This document shows positions 53,645 through 62,849 of a stretch of DNA of 64,000 nucleotides, piece by piece (positions within the stretch are counted from its first letter, which is position 1; each line of letters opens with the position of its first letter). The stretch is from the NCBI GenBank assembly GCA_016222825.1, contig JACRQF010000019.1, positions 372,001-436,000 of the forward strand, given 5' to 3'. Source of the DNA: Verrucomicrobiota bacterium (lineage in GTDB: Bacteria; Verrucomicrobiota; Verrucomicrobiia; CAIQCK01). The translations under genes were made by a program, and so were the position numbers. The notes under the pieces were generated by a model, which was given only the letters and a program-made list of their open reading frames with translations, ran no database searches and was not told the DNA's origin.

Positions 53645-54169
53645 CTAAAGTCCCGCCGACTTCTTCACAGCCTCAACGATCCGACGCGTGTCGTCGCCGC
53701 ATTCCCAGACCAGCTTGAGGAAACGCGGGAGGTCCAGGTTCATCTTCCGCAGGAACGGCCGGTCGCCGCCGCAGCCATACATCAAGTCCGGCGGCAGTTC
53801 GCCGCGCAGCTTCAGCCGCGCCTTCGCAATGATCCGCGGCAGCCATGCGATGCCGTCCACCTCGGCCGTCTTTGCCGGCAGGGTGGCTGAGGAAACGACG
53901 CGTCCCGTTTGCCTGCCGCCCATCACGTTCAGCAAGTAATCGCGCCGGATGGTCGCCACCGCCAGCGTCGTCTCGAAGTCCGGCTCGCCGTAGCGGTGGA
54001 AGTCGTCCACAAAATCAAACAGCTCCTGCGTCGTGCAGCCGATGGTGGCCAGAAACGCCGCGTCCTCCTTGCTAAACATCGTGTGTGGCGAGCGCCGGCC
54101 TTCGTTCCATACCGCGACGCCGCGGTCGTAGATCTTCCGGAACTCTGTCTGCCAGTCGTTGGTGCTCAT
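53645..54169 (-). CDS. DUF5069-family protein
   Basis: This is a 174-residue cytoplasmic protein of unknown function, starting MSTNDWQTEFRKIYDRGV. The stretch GIAWLPRIIAKARLKLRGELP followed by LMYGCGGDRPFL is the hallmark of DUF5069, a family common in Verrucomicrobiota. It ends 1 bp after the convergent propeller gene. Confidence 0.8.
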   Translation of the reverse strand: MSTNDWQTEFRKIYDRGVAVWNEGRRSPHTMFSKEDAAFLATIGCTTQELFDFVDDFHRYGEPDFETTLAVATIRRDYLLNVMGGRQTGRVVSSATLPAKTAEVDGIAWLPRIIAKARLKLRGELPPDLMYGCGGDRPFLRKMNLDLPRFLKLVWECGDDTRRIVEAVKKSAGL

Positions 54170-54201
54170 GTGTTGAAATAGAAAGCCGCCGTGGGACGTT
54201 G

Positions 54202-55341
54202 TCAATCACCTTGCTTTGCCTTCGAAGCGGAGGGCGATGTTGCGCCGAGATGCTTGAGCAGGAACTCCACGGCCACCACCGTGGTGTTTGCGGTGCCGTC
54301 GTCCTCCAGATGCGTCCGGACCTTCGCGCCCACCTCGTCACCGCGTTTCTTGATCGCCTGCGCGTGGCGCGGATGATGCACGTAGGCACCGCGGTTGGCC
54401 GGTTCGGCGGCTGATTGAGTGCTGATCATCAGGATCGGCGGGTCGTCCTGGCTGAGTTGACGATACATGCTGCAATCGTCCAGAACGCGCTTGCCCTCCG
54501 GCGTCTTGTAGTCCGCTTCGCTCTTAAAGTGGTAGAACTCGATATCCTCTGCGTCGCCGCGCCGCCACTCTTTCTTGAACTCACCGATGAGCTTGCCCCA
54601 CTCGGTCATGTCGTAGCTCGCCTGCCCGCTGATGCACGCGGCGGCGCTGATGCGGCTCGATTGGCGCAACACGGGATCGTCGCTCTTCGGGTTTGCGAGG
54701 TCGTCATGCACCGCCAGCCACAACGACGTGCCCGCGCCCGCCGAGCCGCCGAAGCAACCGATGCGCTTCGGGTCGAGGTTGTATTTCGCCGCGTTGAGCC
54801 GCACAAACTGGATCGCTCGCGCCGCGTCGCGCAGGATGTCCTGAATGGGCGCGTGCTGGCGGAAACGGTAATTGATCGCCATCACGGATGCGCCGGCTTC
54901 GCGGGCGCGCTGGAGACCGTCACGGCTGAGCTTGGACTTGTCGCCGCCGACAAACCCGCCGCCGTGGATGAAGACGACCAGCGGCGCCGGCTTGTCGGCC
55001 TTCGCGAGCCAGAGGTCGAAGACGTTGCGCTCGTGCGGGCCGTAGCGCACGTCCTTGTGATCGGGCGCGGGCAATGCGGCAGCTTTGGCCTCGCGCTTGC
55101 CGGGGAGCGGCTGGCCGGACTCGCGGAGCTTCTTCAGATATGCCCGCGCCTCGTCGAACGTGAGCTTGCCGTCCTTGTTCGTGTCAGCGTCGGGAAAACG
55201 CTTGAGGTATTGCTGGAGCAGTTCGGGCGTGGGTTGTCGCGAAGCTGGCTTGTTGGCGGCATCCTCCGCGCCGCGCACAGGCTGGAGCGCGAACACCAGT
55301 GCAACAACGGCGACGAGTCGAGGAATGGGGGCGAAGTTCAT
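54202..55341 (-). CDS. Secreted alpha/beta hydrolase with EF-hand
   Basis: This is a 379-residue exported esterase (signal PRLVAVVALVFALQPVRGAE). Residues 51-64 form a calcium-binding EF-hand (DADTNKDGKLTFDE). The catalytic part shows the oxyanion loop FIHGGGFVGG and the nucleophile in GGSAGAG, with an HSL/carboxylesterase-like order. EF-hand-tethered hydrolases are frequent in this phylum. The stop at 54202 is 33 bp before the DUF5069 start. Confidence 0.85.
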   Translation of the reverse strand: MNFAPIPRLVAVVALVFALQPVRGAEDAANKPASRQPTPELLQQYLKRFPDADTNKDGKLTFDEARAYLKKLRESGQPLPGKREAKAAALPAPDHKDVRYGPHERNVFDLWLAKADKPAPLVVFIHGGGFVGGDKSKLSRDGLQRAREAGASVMAINYRFRQHAPIQDILRDAARAIQFVRLNAAKYNLDPKRIGCFGGSAGAGTSLWLAVHDDLANPKSDDPVLRQSSRISAAACISGQASYDMTEWGKLIGEFKKEWRRGDAEDIEFYHFKSEADYKTPEGKRVLDDCSMYRQLSQDDPPILMISTQSAAEPANRGAYVHHPRHAQAIKKRGDEVGAKVRTHLEDDGTANTTVVAVEFLLKHLGATSPSASKAKQGD

Positions 55342-55353
55342 ATCCCTGAAGGT

Positions 55354-57222
55354 TCAGCGCGGAATCACCGGCAGCACGATGTGCGACGGATGAGCGGCGT
55401 CGTGGTGGATGGTATTGACGGCGGAGATGACACGGCGGTTGTCGTTGAGCGGTTCGCCGGTGTTCGGGTTCACGTCGAAGCGCGGGAAGTTGCTGCTGGA
55501 GATGTCCACGCGGATCCGGTGGCCTTTCTTGAAGACGTTGGAGGTTGGGTATAGCTTGATGATGAACGGGTAGATTGTGTCGGGCTTCATCAGCTTCTCC
55601 TTCTTCAGCGTCTCGCGGAAACGCGCGCGGACGATGCCGTCGGTGATGTTCAGGTCGAAGCCGCCGGGGAAATCCGCGCTCGGCGGATAGACATCGAGCA
55701 ATTTGGCGGTGAAGTCGGTGTCCACGGCGGACGACGAGGCCCAGAGTTTCACCTCCAGTTCGCCGGTGACCTCGATGTCCTCGGCGAGCGGCTCGGTCTG
55801 GAAGACGACGATGTCGTTGCGCGCCGAGAGCGGAATCGGCAGCGGCCAGTTCCAGATGTGCGACCCGCCGCGCTGGTCCCAAGCGCCTTGGAGCATGATG
55901 CCGTCGCCAGAGGAGATGCAGCCGCCGACGGTCGGCACCGGCTGGCGCGGGTCGAAGGTGAAGGATGTGGACGGCTTTTTTGCGCCAGCGGCCATTTGGG
56001 GTGAGAGGCCGCCGTTCGGCTGGAAATAATAACCGGTGAGCCGCGCCCGTGCCGGCGGCCACTCCTTCTCGTCTCGCCAGAAGCCGCCATGGTTGAGCAA
56101 GCCCTTGTCGCTCTTGCGGCCGTCGCCGGTGCCCATCACGAAGACGCGCACCTTCGTCGCAAACGGCGCGGCTTTGCCGACGCTGTTGTCGAGGCCCTTG
56201 AGCCAATGGTCATACCACTCCAGCCGCCAAGCCAGTTCGTCGGCGATGGCGGCGTCCTTGCCGAAGTCCACCTGACCGTGTGACGACGCGCGCTGGAGGC
56301 CGTGAATCCACGGACCCATGATGAGATAGACGGGGCTCTTGTGCGCCTTGGTGAGTGCGCCGAAGTTTGCGGTCGTGTTGCCGGCCCACGAGTCATACCA
56401 GCCGCCGACGAGATAGACCGGGATGTCTTTGTAGCGGTCGGCATGGTCCACGATGTTGTTCTGGAGCCAGAACTCGTCGTCCGTGCCGTGGCGCATCGCC
56501 TCGACCAGCCACTCCTCGTATTCCGGCGAGAACTTCAGCGGCGTCGTGCCGCGGCGAAGCGGGAGGTTGAGCAGGTAATGGAATCGGTTCTCGCCCATTT
56601 CCTTGAGCATCGCGCCGGTGGCGGGGTCGCGGCCCGCGCGACTGCCACGGCCGGCGTTGAGCATGATCCAGTTCCAAAACCGCATCTCGAACGCGCCCGC
56701 GTTGCGCATGGACTGGCGACCGAGGTTGGACATCGCGTCCACGGGAATGACCGTCGCGAGTTCCGGCGCGCGGGCCAGTGCCATGGCGTGCTGCGTGCCG
56801 CCGACGTAGGAGGTGCCGATCATGCCGATCTTGCCGTTGCTCCACGGCTGCCGGCCGATCCACGCCGCGCAATCCACGCCGTCCGGCCCGTCGTCGGTCA
56901 TCATGTGCCAGACGCCCTCGCTCGCATAGCGCCCGCGCGTGTCCTGCGCGATGAATACGTAGCCGCGCGCCGCATAGTATTCGCCAAAGCGTTTGCTGCC
57001 GTTCTTGTTGTAAGGCAGCCGCGTGAGGATGACGGGAAACTTCTCCGACGCGACCGCGCCATTCTTCGCCGGCAGGTAAAGGTCGGTGGCGAGCTTCACG
57101 CCGTCGCGCATCGCGACCATGACGTTGGTGGTGGCGATGGTTTGATAGTCGGCGTCGCGCGCCGAGGCGGAGAGAACGGCCACCAGAAGGCACAGAAGGC
57201 GCACAAGGAAGCATGGCTTCAT
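55354..57222 (-). CDS. CocE/NonD-family exported hydrolase
   Basis: This is a 622-residue X-prolyl dipeptidyl-peptidase/cocaine-esterase-type alpha/beta hydrolase. The ATG at 57222 gives a signal peptide (FLVRLLCLLVAVLSASARD). TTNVMVAMRDGVKLATDLYLP is the family N-terminus, the nucleophile is in GTSYVGG, and the C-terminal jelly roll contains KGHRIRVDISSSNFPRFDVNPNTG. It hydrolyses esters or acyl-peptide bonds; the substrate is unknown. Its ATG overlaps the stop of the integrase-like fragment upstream (ATGA). Confidence 0.9.
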   Translation of the reverse strand: MKPCFLVRLLCLLVAVLSASARDADYQTIATTNVMVAMRDGVKLATDLYLPAKNGAVASEKFPVILTRLPYNKNGSKRFGEYYAARGYVFIAQDTRGRYASEGVWHMMTDDGPDGVDCAAWIGRQPWSNGKIGMIGTSYVGGTQHAMALARAPELATVIPVDAMSNLGRQSMRNAGAFEMRFWNWIMLNAGRGSRAGRDPATGAMLKEMGENRFHYLLNLPLRRGTTPLKFSPEYEEWLVEAMRHGTDDEFWLQNNIVDHADRYKDIPVYLVGGWYDSWAGNTTANFGALTKAHKSPVYLIMGPWIHGLQRASSHGQVDFGKDAAIADELAWRLEWYDHWLKGLDNSVGKAAPFATKVRVFVMGTGDGRKSDKGLLNHGGFWRDEKEWPPARARLTGYYFQPNGGLSPQMAAGAKKPSTSFTFDPRQPVPTVGGCISSGDGIMLQGAWDQRGGSHIWNWPLPIPLSARNDIVVFQTEPLAEDIEVTGELEVKLWASSSAVDTDFTAKLLDVYPPSADFPGGFDLNITDGIVRARFRETLKKEKLMKPDTIYPFIIKLYPTSNVFKKGHRIRVDISSSNFPRFDVNPNTGEPLNDNRRVISAVNTIHHDAAHPSHIVLPVIPR

Positions 57223-57569
57223 GGCGCACAGTCTATCACGAACATGGATTTGATTTCCAGACCGCAACTCCTGCGGCCCAATGCTGCCACGGCTGAAACC
57301 AACGAAACGCCGGCCTGATCTGTAGCTTTCAAGGCAGTCACGTAGTCGGCCAACTTGTTTCCCGTCAGCTTGATCTCTCCCACCCTGCTGAAATTGTTGG
57401 CTACGGCCAGTTGTTTAGCCCTTTCCCTGGCTTCTTTTTCGTCGGTAAATGTCTCAAATTCTCTTCGCCCTTGGAACAGGTGAACGAGCGAAAATCGTCC
57501 ATCCCGACGCTTGTAGATGATAAGGGTAGTTTGACCAACGCGGATTCGAATGGGCTCAGCCACAACCAT
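57219..57569 (-). pseudogene. N-terminal remnant of a phage-type tyrosine recombinase
   Basis: The 116-residue open frame has an integrase arm-binding/SAM-like N-terminal look: FSLVHLFQGRREFETFTDEKEARERAKQLA, then LTGNKLADYVTALKATDQAG and SLVSAVAALG. In verrucomicrobial integrases I know, the core-binding and catalytic R-H-R-Y domains follow. Here they are missing and the frame ends after about 20 unrelated residues. It lies 44 bp from the 3' end of a tRNA-Gln gene on the same strand, the usual place for an integrase. This reading is from memory of the family and is not certain. Confidence 0.5.
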
Positions 57570-57613
57570 AATCTGTGGTCAAAAGCAAAAGTATTCAAAT
57601 TCCCCGCAAAAAA

Positions 57614-57687
57614 TGGCTGCCGGACTAGGATTCGAACCTAGACAGGCAGATCCAGAGTCTGCCGTGCTACCATTACACCATCCGGCA
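57614..57687 (-). tRNA. tRNA-Gln (anticodon CUG)
   Basis: This is a 74-nt cloverleaf with acceptor stem TGCCGGA/TCCGGCA, anticodon stem GCAGA/TCTGC around the loop CTCTGGA (anticodon CTG, reading CAG), T arm CTAGG-TTCGAAT-CCTAG and an encoded CCA end. Confidence 0.96.
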
Positions 57688-57905
57688 ACGCCGCGGCGCG
57701 ATCATTCCCGCCGCTGAAGGCGCAGAAACTAACGAAAGGGCCAAGCTTTGTCAAAATGGAAACCGGCCAAAGCGGAAAAAGGCGCCGGCCGGGACATTCT
57801 GTTGGATGCAAATCCAAGGTTGCATTCATGCCCGTGGGTGGCAGAATTGCCCCGAACGGTTGGTTTGGCGCAACAATTTGCACGGCAGTTGGAAAGGAAT
57901 GGCTT

Positions 57906-59228
57906 ATGCACGGAATCTCACGCGTTGGCGTCTTCAAACGGTTCTTCCCTTTCACGCTCGTCGCGGTGGCGGTGTTTGCTGTCACATTTGCGGCTTGCAG
58001 AGCCGCGCCGCCGCACGCAGAGGTCGGCTTCAATCCCGATCTGGTTGAAGCGAGATTCTTTCAAGGCCAGTGGGTGGTCTCGGCCGGCCAACTGTTGCTG
58101 GGTAACTTTGGTGACAGCGAGGCTGATGCGCGCGATGCGGTCCGGGTGATCAAGCACTATCGGTTCGACAAACACTGCGCCGTCGGCCCGCCTCGGCCTG
58201 CGATGGAATACTGGCTCGTCAACGGCCAGGCACCCGCCGGCCCGATCGAAGGCGAGGACGCCCTTCCCTTCAATCCCGCCAGCACCATTGTCAAACAAAT
58301 CAACGGCTCGTGGAAGATCGTGGACGGCGACCACTGGATGCTGGACTTCGGCGGCGATGAGAACCTGGCCCGCATGGCGCTGGAGGTTATCCGCAAATAC
58401 GGTTTCGAGTTCATGTGTTTCGTCGGCAAGCCCGCCCGGAAGATGTGTTACTTTCGAACCGGCGGGGCGGCACCACCGCCGCCAACACCACCGCCCGCTC
58501 CTGTCGGCGCGGCGCGCCTGAAAGTGACCGTCGTTGAGGGCGCAGGACGACCGGCTCAGATGCCCGTCATCACGGTGCGGCACGCGCAAAATCCAGGCGT
58601 TCAGCCGGCCGTGCTCGCCGAGAACCCCGGCCGGTTCGAGCTGCCGCCCGGTCCCTACAATGTTACCGTTCGCGTCGGTGCCGCGCCGGAGAGCGCGCCC
58701 CGCCCTGTCGTCATTGAAGCAGGCAGAATCACCGAGTTGCTCATCAACACCGGCACCGGCACGCTGGAACTGATGCTCACCGCTGGCGGCCGGCCTTTGG
58801 CGCGCGTGCCGTTGATTCATCTCAAAGCCGGCTCTCAGCTTGTCAGTTCCGTTACGGAATTGCCAGCCAAGTTCCAAGCGCAGGAAGGCAACTACTCCGT
58901 CGAAGTGCAGTTGCCGACCAACCAGAACTACACAATTCCAGACCTTGCGATCCGCGCAGGCGAAACCACGCGCAAGGCCGTGGAGGTGCCGTGTGCCGTG
59001 CTGACCGTGGTCGTCAATGTCCCGCCCTACCAGCCCGGCAGCGGGAGGTTCCCGCGCGTCGAGCTTCAGCAGAACGGCAGGTTTGTCGCGGCGCTGGTGG
59101 ACAATCCCGCCCGCTTCCAGATTCTTGCCGGCACCTACACCATCAGCGCGCGCGGCGACCAGACGGAGTTTGGTTCGCGCGAGATCGCCATCCGGCCCGG
59201 CGAGGATCCGACCGTGGACTTCAGATGA
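57906..59228 (+). CDS. Exported repeat protein with lipobox-like signal
   Basis: This is a 440-residue protein of unknown function. The ATG at 57906 follows GGAAAGGA; the signal ends in TFAACRAAP, which could be a lipoprotein site. Residues of about 40-180 contain two similar units (VEARFFQGQWVVSAGQLLLGNFGDSEADA and VKQINGSWKIVDGDHWMLDFGGDENLA), each followed by an amphipathic helix and an FxCxVG strand. A Pro-rich linker leads to three carboxypeptidase-regulatory-like beta-sandwich repeats (LKVTVVEGAG, LELMLTAGGRP, LTVVVNVPPY). It overlaps the next gene by 4 bp. Confidence 0.6.
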   Translation: MHGISRVGVFKRFFPFTLVAVAVFAVTFAACRAAPPHAEVGFNPDLVEARFFQGQWVVSAGQLLLGNFGDSEADARDAVRVIKHYRFDKHCAVGPPRPAMEYWLVNGQAPAGPIEGEDALPFNPASTIVKQINGSWKIVDGDHWMLDFGGDENLARMALEVIRKYGFEFMCFVGKPARKMCYFRTGGAAPPPPTPPPAPVGAARLKVTVVEGAGRPAQMPVITVRHAQNPGVQPAVLAENPGRFELPPGPYNVTVRVGAAPESAPRPVVIEAGRITELLINTGTGTLELMLTAGGRPLARVPLIHLKAGSQLVSSVTELPAKFQAQEGNYSVEVQLPTNQNYTIPDLAIRAGETTRKAVEVPCAVLTVVVNVPPYQPGSGRFPRVELQQNGRFVAALVDNPARFQILAGTYTISARGDQTEFGSREIAIRPGEDPTVDFR

Positions 59229-59887
59229 AATCCATCCGCTGTTCGTTCACCACACTCTGGCTCCTGCTTGTGTCGGTTTGCGCTGCCGACGAGGTGTTGT
59301 TCAAGGACGACTTTGCCGGCAAGCTTGGTGATGGATGGAGTTGGGTGCGCGAGGAGAAGACCGCGTGGCGCATCGCAGACCATGCGCTCGAAATCCGTGT
59401 CTTGCCCGGCAATCTTTGGGGCAAGGCCAACAACGTCAAGAACGTGCTCGTTCGCCCGGCGCCCGACACGGTGCAAGGCGAGGTGGAGGTCGCCGTCAGC
59501 ATCGCCAACCGTCCCACGCACCAATACGAACAAGCCAACCTCGCGTGGTATTACGACGACAGCCACATGGTGAAGCTGGGGCTGGAACTGGTGAACAAGG
59601 AGGTCTGCATCGTCATGGGCCGCGAGGAAGCCGACAAGACTCGCACGCTCGCGAAGATTCCCATCACCGCGACAACGGTGCGCGTGCGCCTGCTCGTGGC
59701 TGGCAGCCGGATTCGCGGCCAATATCGCATCGCGGGAACCGACGCCTGGCTCGATGCCGGCGCGGGCGACCTGCCGGCACCGCCGAACGCCCCGGCGAAG
59801 ATCAGTCTCCACTGCTACCAAGGCCCGCCCGACGCCGAGCACTGGCCGAGCTTCAGCGAGTTCCGGGTGTCGCGCGTTCGCAAGTAG
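59225..59887 (+). CDS. Exported DUF1349-like concanavalin A-fold protein
   Basis: This is a 220-residue single-domain protein with signal FTTLWLLLVSVCAAD. FKDDFAGKLGDGWSWVREEKTAWRI, ANRPTHQYEQANLAWYYDD and KLGLELVNKEVCIVM match the beta-xylosidase-associated DUF1349 lectin-like fold. It probably binds glycans next to the upstream protein, with which it is translationally coupled (ATGA). No enzymatic residues are evident. Confidence 0.7.
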   Translation: MKSIRCSFTTLWLLLVSVCAADEVLFKDDFAGKLGDGWSWVREEKTAWRIADHALEIRVLPGNLWGKANNVKNVLVRPAPDTVQGEVEVAVSIANRPTHQYEQANLAWYYDDSHMVKLGLELVNKEVCIVMGREEADKTRTLAKIPITATTVRVRLLVAGSRIRGQYRIAGTDAWLDAGAGDLPAPPNAPAKISLHCYQGPPDAEHWPSFSEFRVSRVRK

Positions 59888-59986
59888 GGCGGCCAACCGA
59901 AGCATTGCTCCGCTCGGGAATCTCTCTTCTTTGTTCACGTGTCCGTTGACTCGACGTGCCGGATGGGATGATATGAACGAAACGCC

Positions 59987-62635
59987 ATGAAACACTTCAT
60001 CGCTTTGTTCCTGCTGCCGTTCCTGATTGTGCGGGTTTTCGCCGGAGAAATTGCCGTCGTTCGCGAGGAGACGCGCATCCCGCTCGGGCAGACGCGATCG
60101 TTTGAGTTCGGCACGCTGCCGCAGAAGGACACGACCGTGTTGCTGGATGTATCGTCGCGGTTCGACGCGAAAGGCTTCGGCGGCTCGATGTATTTCATGA
60201 AGCTCACCCTGAACGGGCGGGTCGTGAACGCCGCCAAGTCGCGCGCCATCAGTCGGCTCGTGAACAAGCCCGTCGTTTCGCCCATCGGCGCGAACCTGCC
60301 TTACTCGTGGTTCGGGAACAACTCGTGGCGCGTCCTCTACGCGTCGGACTTCGAGGGCGCGCTGAAGATGAAGTTCTACGCCGGCAATCCCTACCAGCTC
60401 GTGCTCGACGTGACCGACCTGACCAACCCGATGTCGGAGAACCGGCTGGAGATCACGAACATGGGTAATGGTTCGCAGGCGACCGCTGCGCACACAAAAG
60501 GCGACCTCGTCATCAAGAATCTCGTCATCCGCACGAAGCCCGGCGCCAGCCCGACGATGTCGGAGGACATTGCCGATCGCGACGTCATCAATCGCGGCAC
60601 GCCTGGCGCGGGACCGGCGGCTTATAAGGGCCGACTGCTGCCCGGCGGCGGCTTCGCCATCAACGCCGGCGGACAACAGTTCGAGTTCGGGACGGCGATC
60701 TCCTATCCAAACGCCGGCCTGAATCGCCTCGTGCCGGCGGCGAGGGCTGACGCGACAGGCCAGAAGGAGTGGAAGGTCCGCGCCAGCGGCAACCGCGCTG
60801 TCGCCGAAGGTCCGGACTATCGGCTGCGCCGCACGGTGCGGTTCCTGCCGCGCCGCGTCGAGGTGGCCGACGAGATCACAAACCTCCGCCGCGACCAGAA
60901 ACTCGGCCTGCTTGTGCGGCACGAGCTTTCGTTGAAGGGAAAGGCCGCCAGCGTCCGGCTCGCGGGCAATCCCGACCCCGCCATCAACGAGTATTACTCC
61001 AATGGCAATCCCAGCGTATATGTCGCGATACCGAAGCCGGGTCTTGGTCTTGGCTTGATCATTGAGGACGACGTGTTCCGCAACCAGGCGACGTTGTTCT
61101 ACAACAACGAAGCCGCTGTCGCCGGGCTGCGGACGGAGATGCTCTGTCTGCCGGCGGGCGGCTCCTGCACGCTGTGCTGGTCGGTTTATCCCGTCGCGTC
61201 GAGCGATTACTTCGACTTCATCAATCTGGTACGCGCCGACTGGGGATCGAACTACACCGTCGAAGGACCGTGGACGTTCTTCAGTCCGGACACGATCCTC
61301 GCGACGCCGGTGGAGAAAATCCGCGAACAGTTCCAGCGGCTCGGCATCCGTTACGCCTGCTACTGCGGCGGCTGGGTGGACCCGAAGCACGACCGCAAGA
61401 AGATCGGCTTCGGCACGGGCGTGATGGACCCTTACTGGGGCGACTTCCGCCGCCGGCTGCGCGAGGCCGCTGCGAAAATCCGCGAGGCGTCGCCGGGCTG
61501 CAAGGTGCTCGTCTATTACGATTCGCAACGAGACACCTCCGACGGCGGCCACGAGCGGTTTCGTGACAGTTGGCTCACCGATGTGAAGGGCCGGCAGCTC
61601 TCGACGGAATGGAGCGGCATCTACAGCCTCACGTGGAGCGTCGTCGCCACGCTCAGCAACAGCTTCGGCCGCGCGATGCTCGATGTCGCCGACCGTTACC
61701 TCGACGAGATCAAGGCCGACGGCCTTTATTGGGACGAGATGGAGGCCACCGGCTACGGCGCGCCGCTTATCACACACAGCATCCCGGACGGCCACTCGTG
61801 CATCCTCGACAGGAAGAGTTACACGATTGACCACGAGATAGGCATCACGACGCTTCTTGGCGAAGGGCACCGCATGGCGGTGATTGACCGCATCCGCGCC
61901 AAGGGCGGCACGCTGATGGGCAACGGCCCGTGTGCGACGCGGAAGTTGCTCGCAAAGAAGCCGCAGCGCATGGTCGAGATCCAGCACAACGACACGTGGG
62001 CTTACGAGGGCAACTTCGACTCGCCGCTCGGCTACGCCAGCAGCCGGATGGACTTTGGCAACTGGGTCCGGGCGATCAAGATGGCCACGCTGCTGGTCGG
62101 CACACGCTACAACTACGAGCACGAAATCTCGCCCTACGTTTTCCCGTTCACGCCCATCGAATTGCACGCCGGCTACCTGCTCGGCCACGAGCGGATCATC
62201 GCGACGCACGCCGGCAACTACGGCTGGCCCGGCGGGCGATGTCTCGTGCAGGTCCGGCATTTCAACAAAGACGGCAAGCTCACCGGCAGGGATTTCGCGA
62301 CAACGGTCGGCAAAGAAGCGCGCACCGCGGTCGAACTGGTTGATGGTGAAGCCGTCGTGCTGGAGCGACTGCCGGTTTCTGTGCGACCGAAGTCGGGTGC
62401 CGTCGAAATCAGCGCGGTGCGCTGCGGCGCGGGCGAACTCGCATGGACGCTGAAAGCGCCTGCTGGCGCAATGGTGCGAGTGTGCAGTGGAGCGATGAAG
62501 ATCGCCCCGCGCCAGCGGTTCGCCGTCACGGTTGGAGACGCGAGGCGCGAGATTTCCGCCGGCCGCGACGGCGCGTTGAGCTTCGACATCAAGAGCGCGA
62601 AGCCTGTCCAAGTCCTCGTTCGTCCGGCTCAGTAG
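59987..62635 (+). CDS. Large exported protein, candidate glycoside hydrolase of unknown family
   Basis: This is an 882-residue protein with signal MKHFIALFLLPFLIVRVFAGE. The first 430 residues look like beta-sandwich domains (FEFGTLPQKDTTVLLDVSS, YAGNPYQLVLDVTDL, RRTVRFLPRRVEVADEITNLR). Residues 430-730 look like a TIM barrel (QRLGIRYACYCGGWVD, KVLVYYDSQRD, EIKADGLYWDEMEATGYG, LMGNGPCATRKLL), with Asp/Glu residues on strand ends that suit a retaining glycosidase. The C-terminus is another small sandwich. I recognise no named family. Confidence 0.6.
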   Translation: MKHFIALFLLPFLIVRVFAGEIAVVREETRIPLGQTRSFEFGTLPQKDTTVLLDVSSRFDAKGFGGSMYFMKLTLNGRVVNAAKSRAISRLVNKPVVSPIGANLPYSWFGNNSWRVLYASDFEGALKMKFYAGNPYQLVLDVTDLTNPMSENRLEITNMGNGSQATAAHTKGDLVIKNLVIRTKPGASPTMSEDIADRDVINRGTPGAGPAAYKGRLLPGGGFAINAGGQQFEFGTAISYPNAGLNRLVPAARADATGQKEWKVRASGNRAVAEGPDYRLRRTVRFLPRRVEVADEITNLRRDQKLGLLVRHELSLKGKAASVRLAGNPDPAINEYYSNGNPSVYVAIPKPGLGLGLIIEDDVFRNQATLFYNNEAAVAGLRTEMLCLPAGGSCTLCWSVYPVASSDYFDFINLVRADWGSNYTVEGPWTFFSPDTILATPVEKIREQFQRLGIRYACYCGGWVDPKHDRKKIGFGTGVMDPYWGDFRRRLREAAAKIREASPGCKVLVYYDSQRDTSDGGHERFRDSWLTDVKGRQLSTEWSGIYSLTWSVVATLSNSFGRAMLDVADRYLDEIKADGLYWDEMEATGYGAPLITHSIPDGHSCILDRKSYTIDHEIGITTLLGEGHRMAVIDRIRAKGGTLMGNGPCATRKLLAKKPQRMVEIQHNDTWAYEGNFDSPLGYASSRMDFGNWVRAIKMATLLVGTRYNYEHEISPYVFPFTPIELHAGYLLGHERIIATHAGNYGWPGGRCLVQVRHFNKDGKLTGRDFATTVGKEARTAVELVDGEAVVLERLPVSVRPKSGAVEISAVRCGAGELAWTLKAPAGAMVRVCSGAMKIAPRQRFAVTVGDARREISAGRDGALSFDIKSAKPVQVLVRPAQ

Positions 62636-62849
62636 GGCCTCTTGCCTGTCGAGCTTCGGTTCTTGGGTGTATGCCTCATCCGGGCGCAACAGATGCACTT
62701 TGCCGGCGTATTGAGCCAAGACCGGTGGCATCAGTGCAGTTCCAATGACACAACAGAAACTTTGCGGACTGGTGAAGATCAGAACGGGCTGGAAGCTCGC
62801 GCCGCTTTAGTTGCTGACAACCGCCGCGTGATGGCGCTGTAATGCGGGC

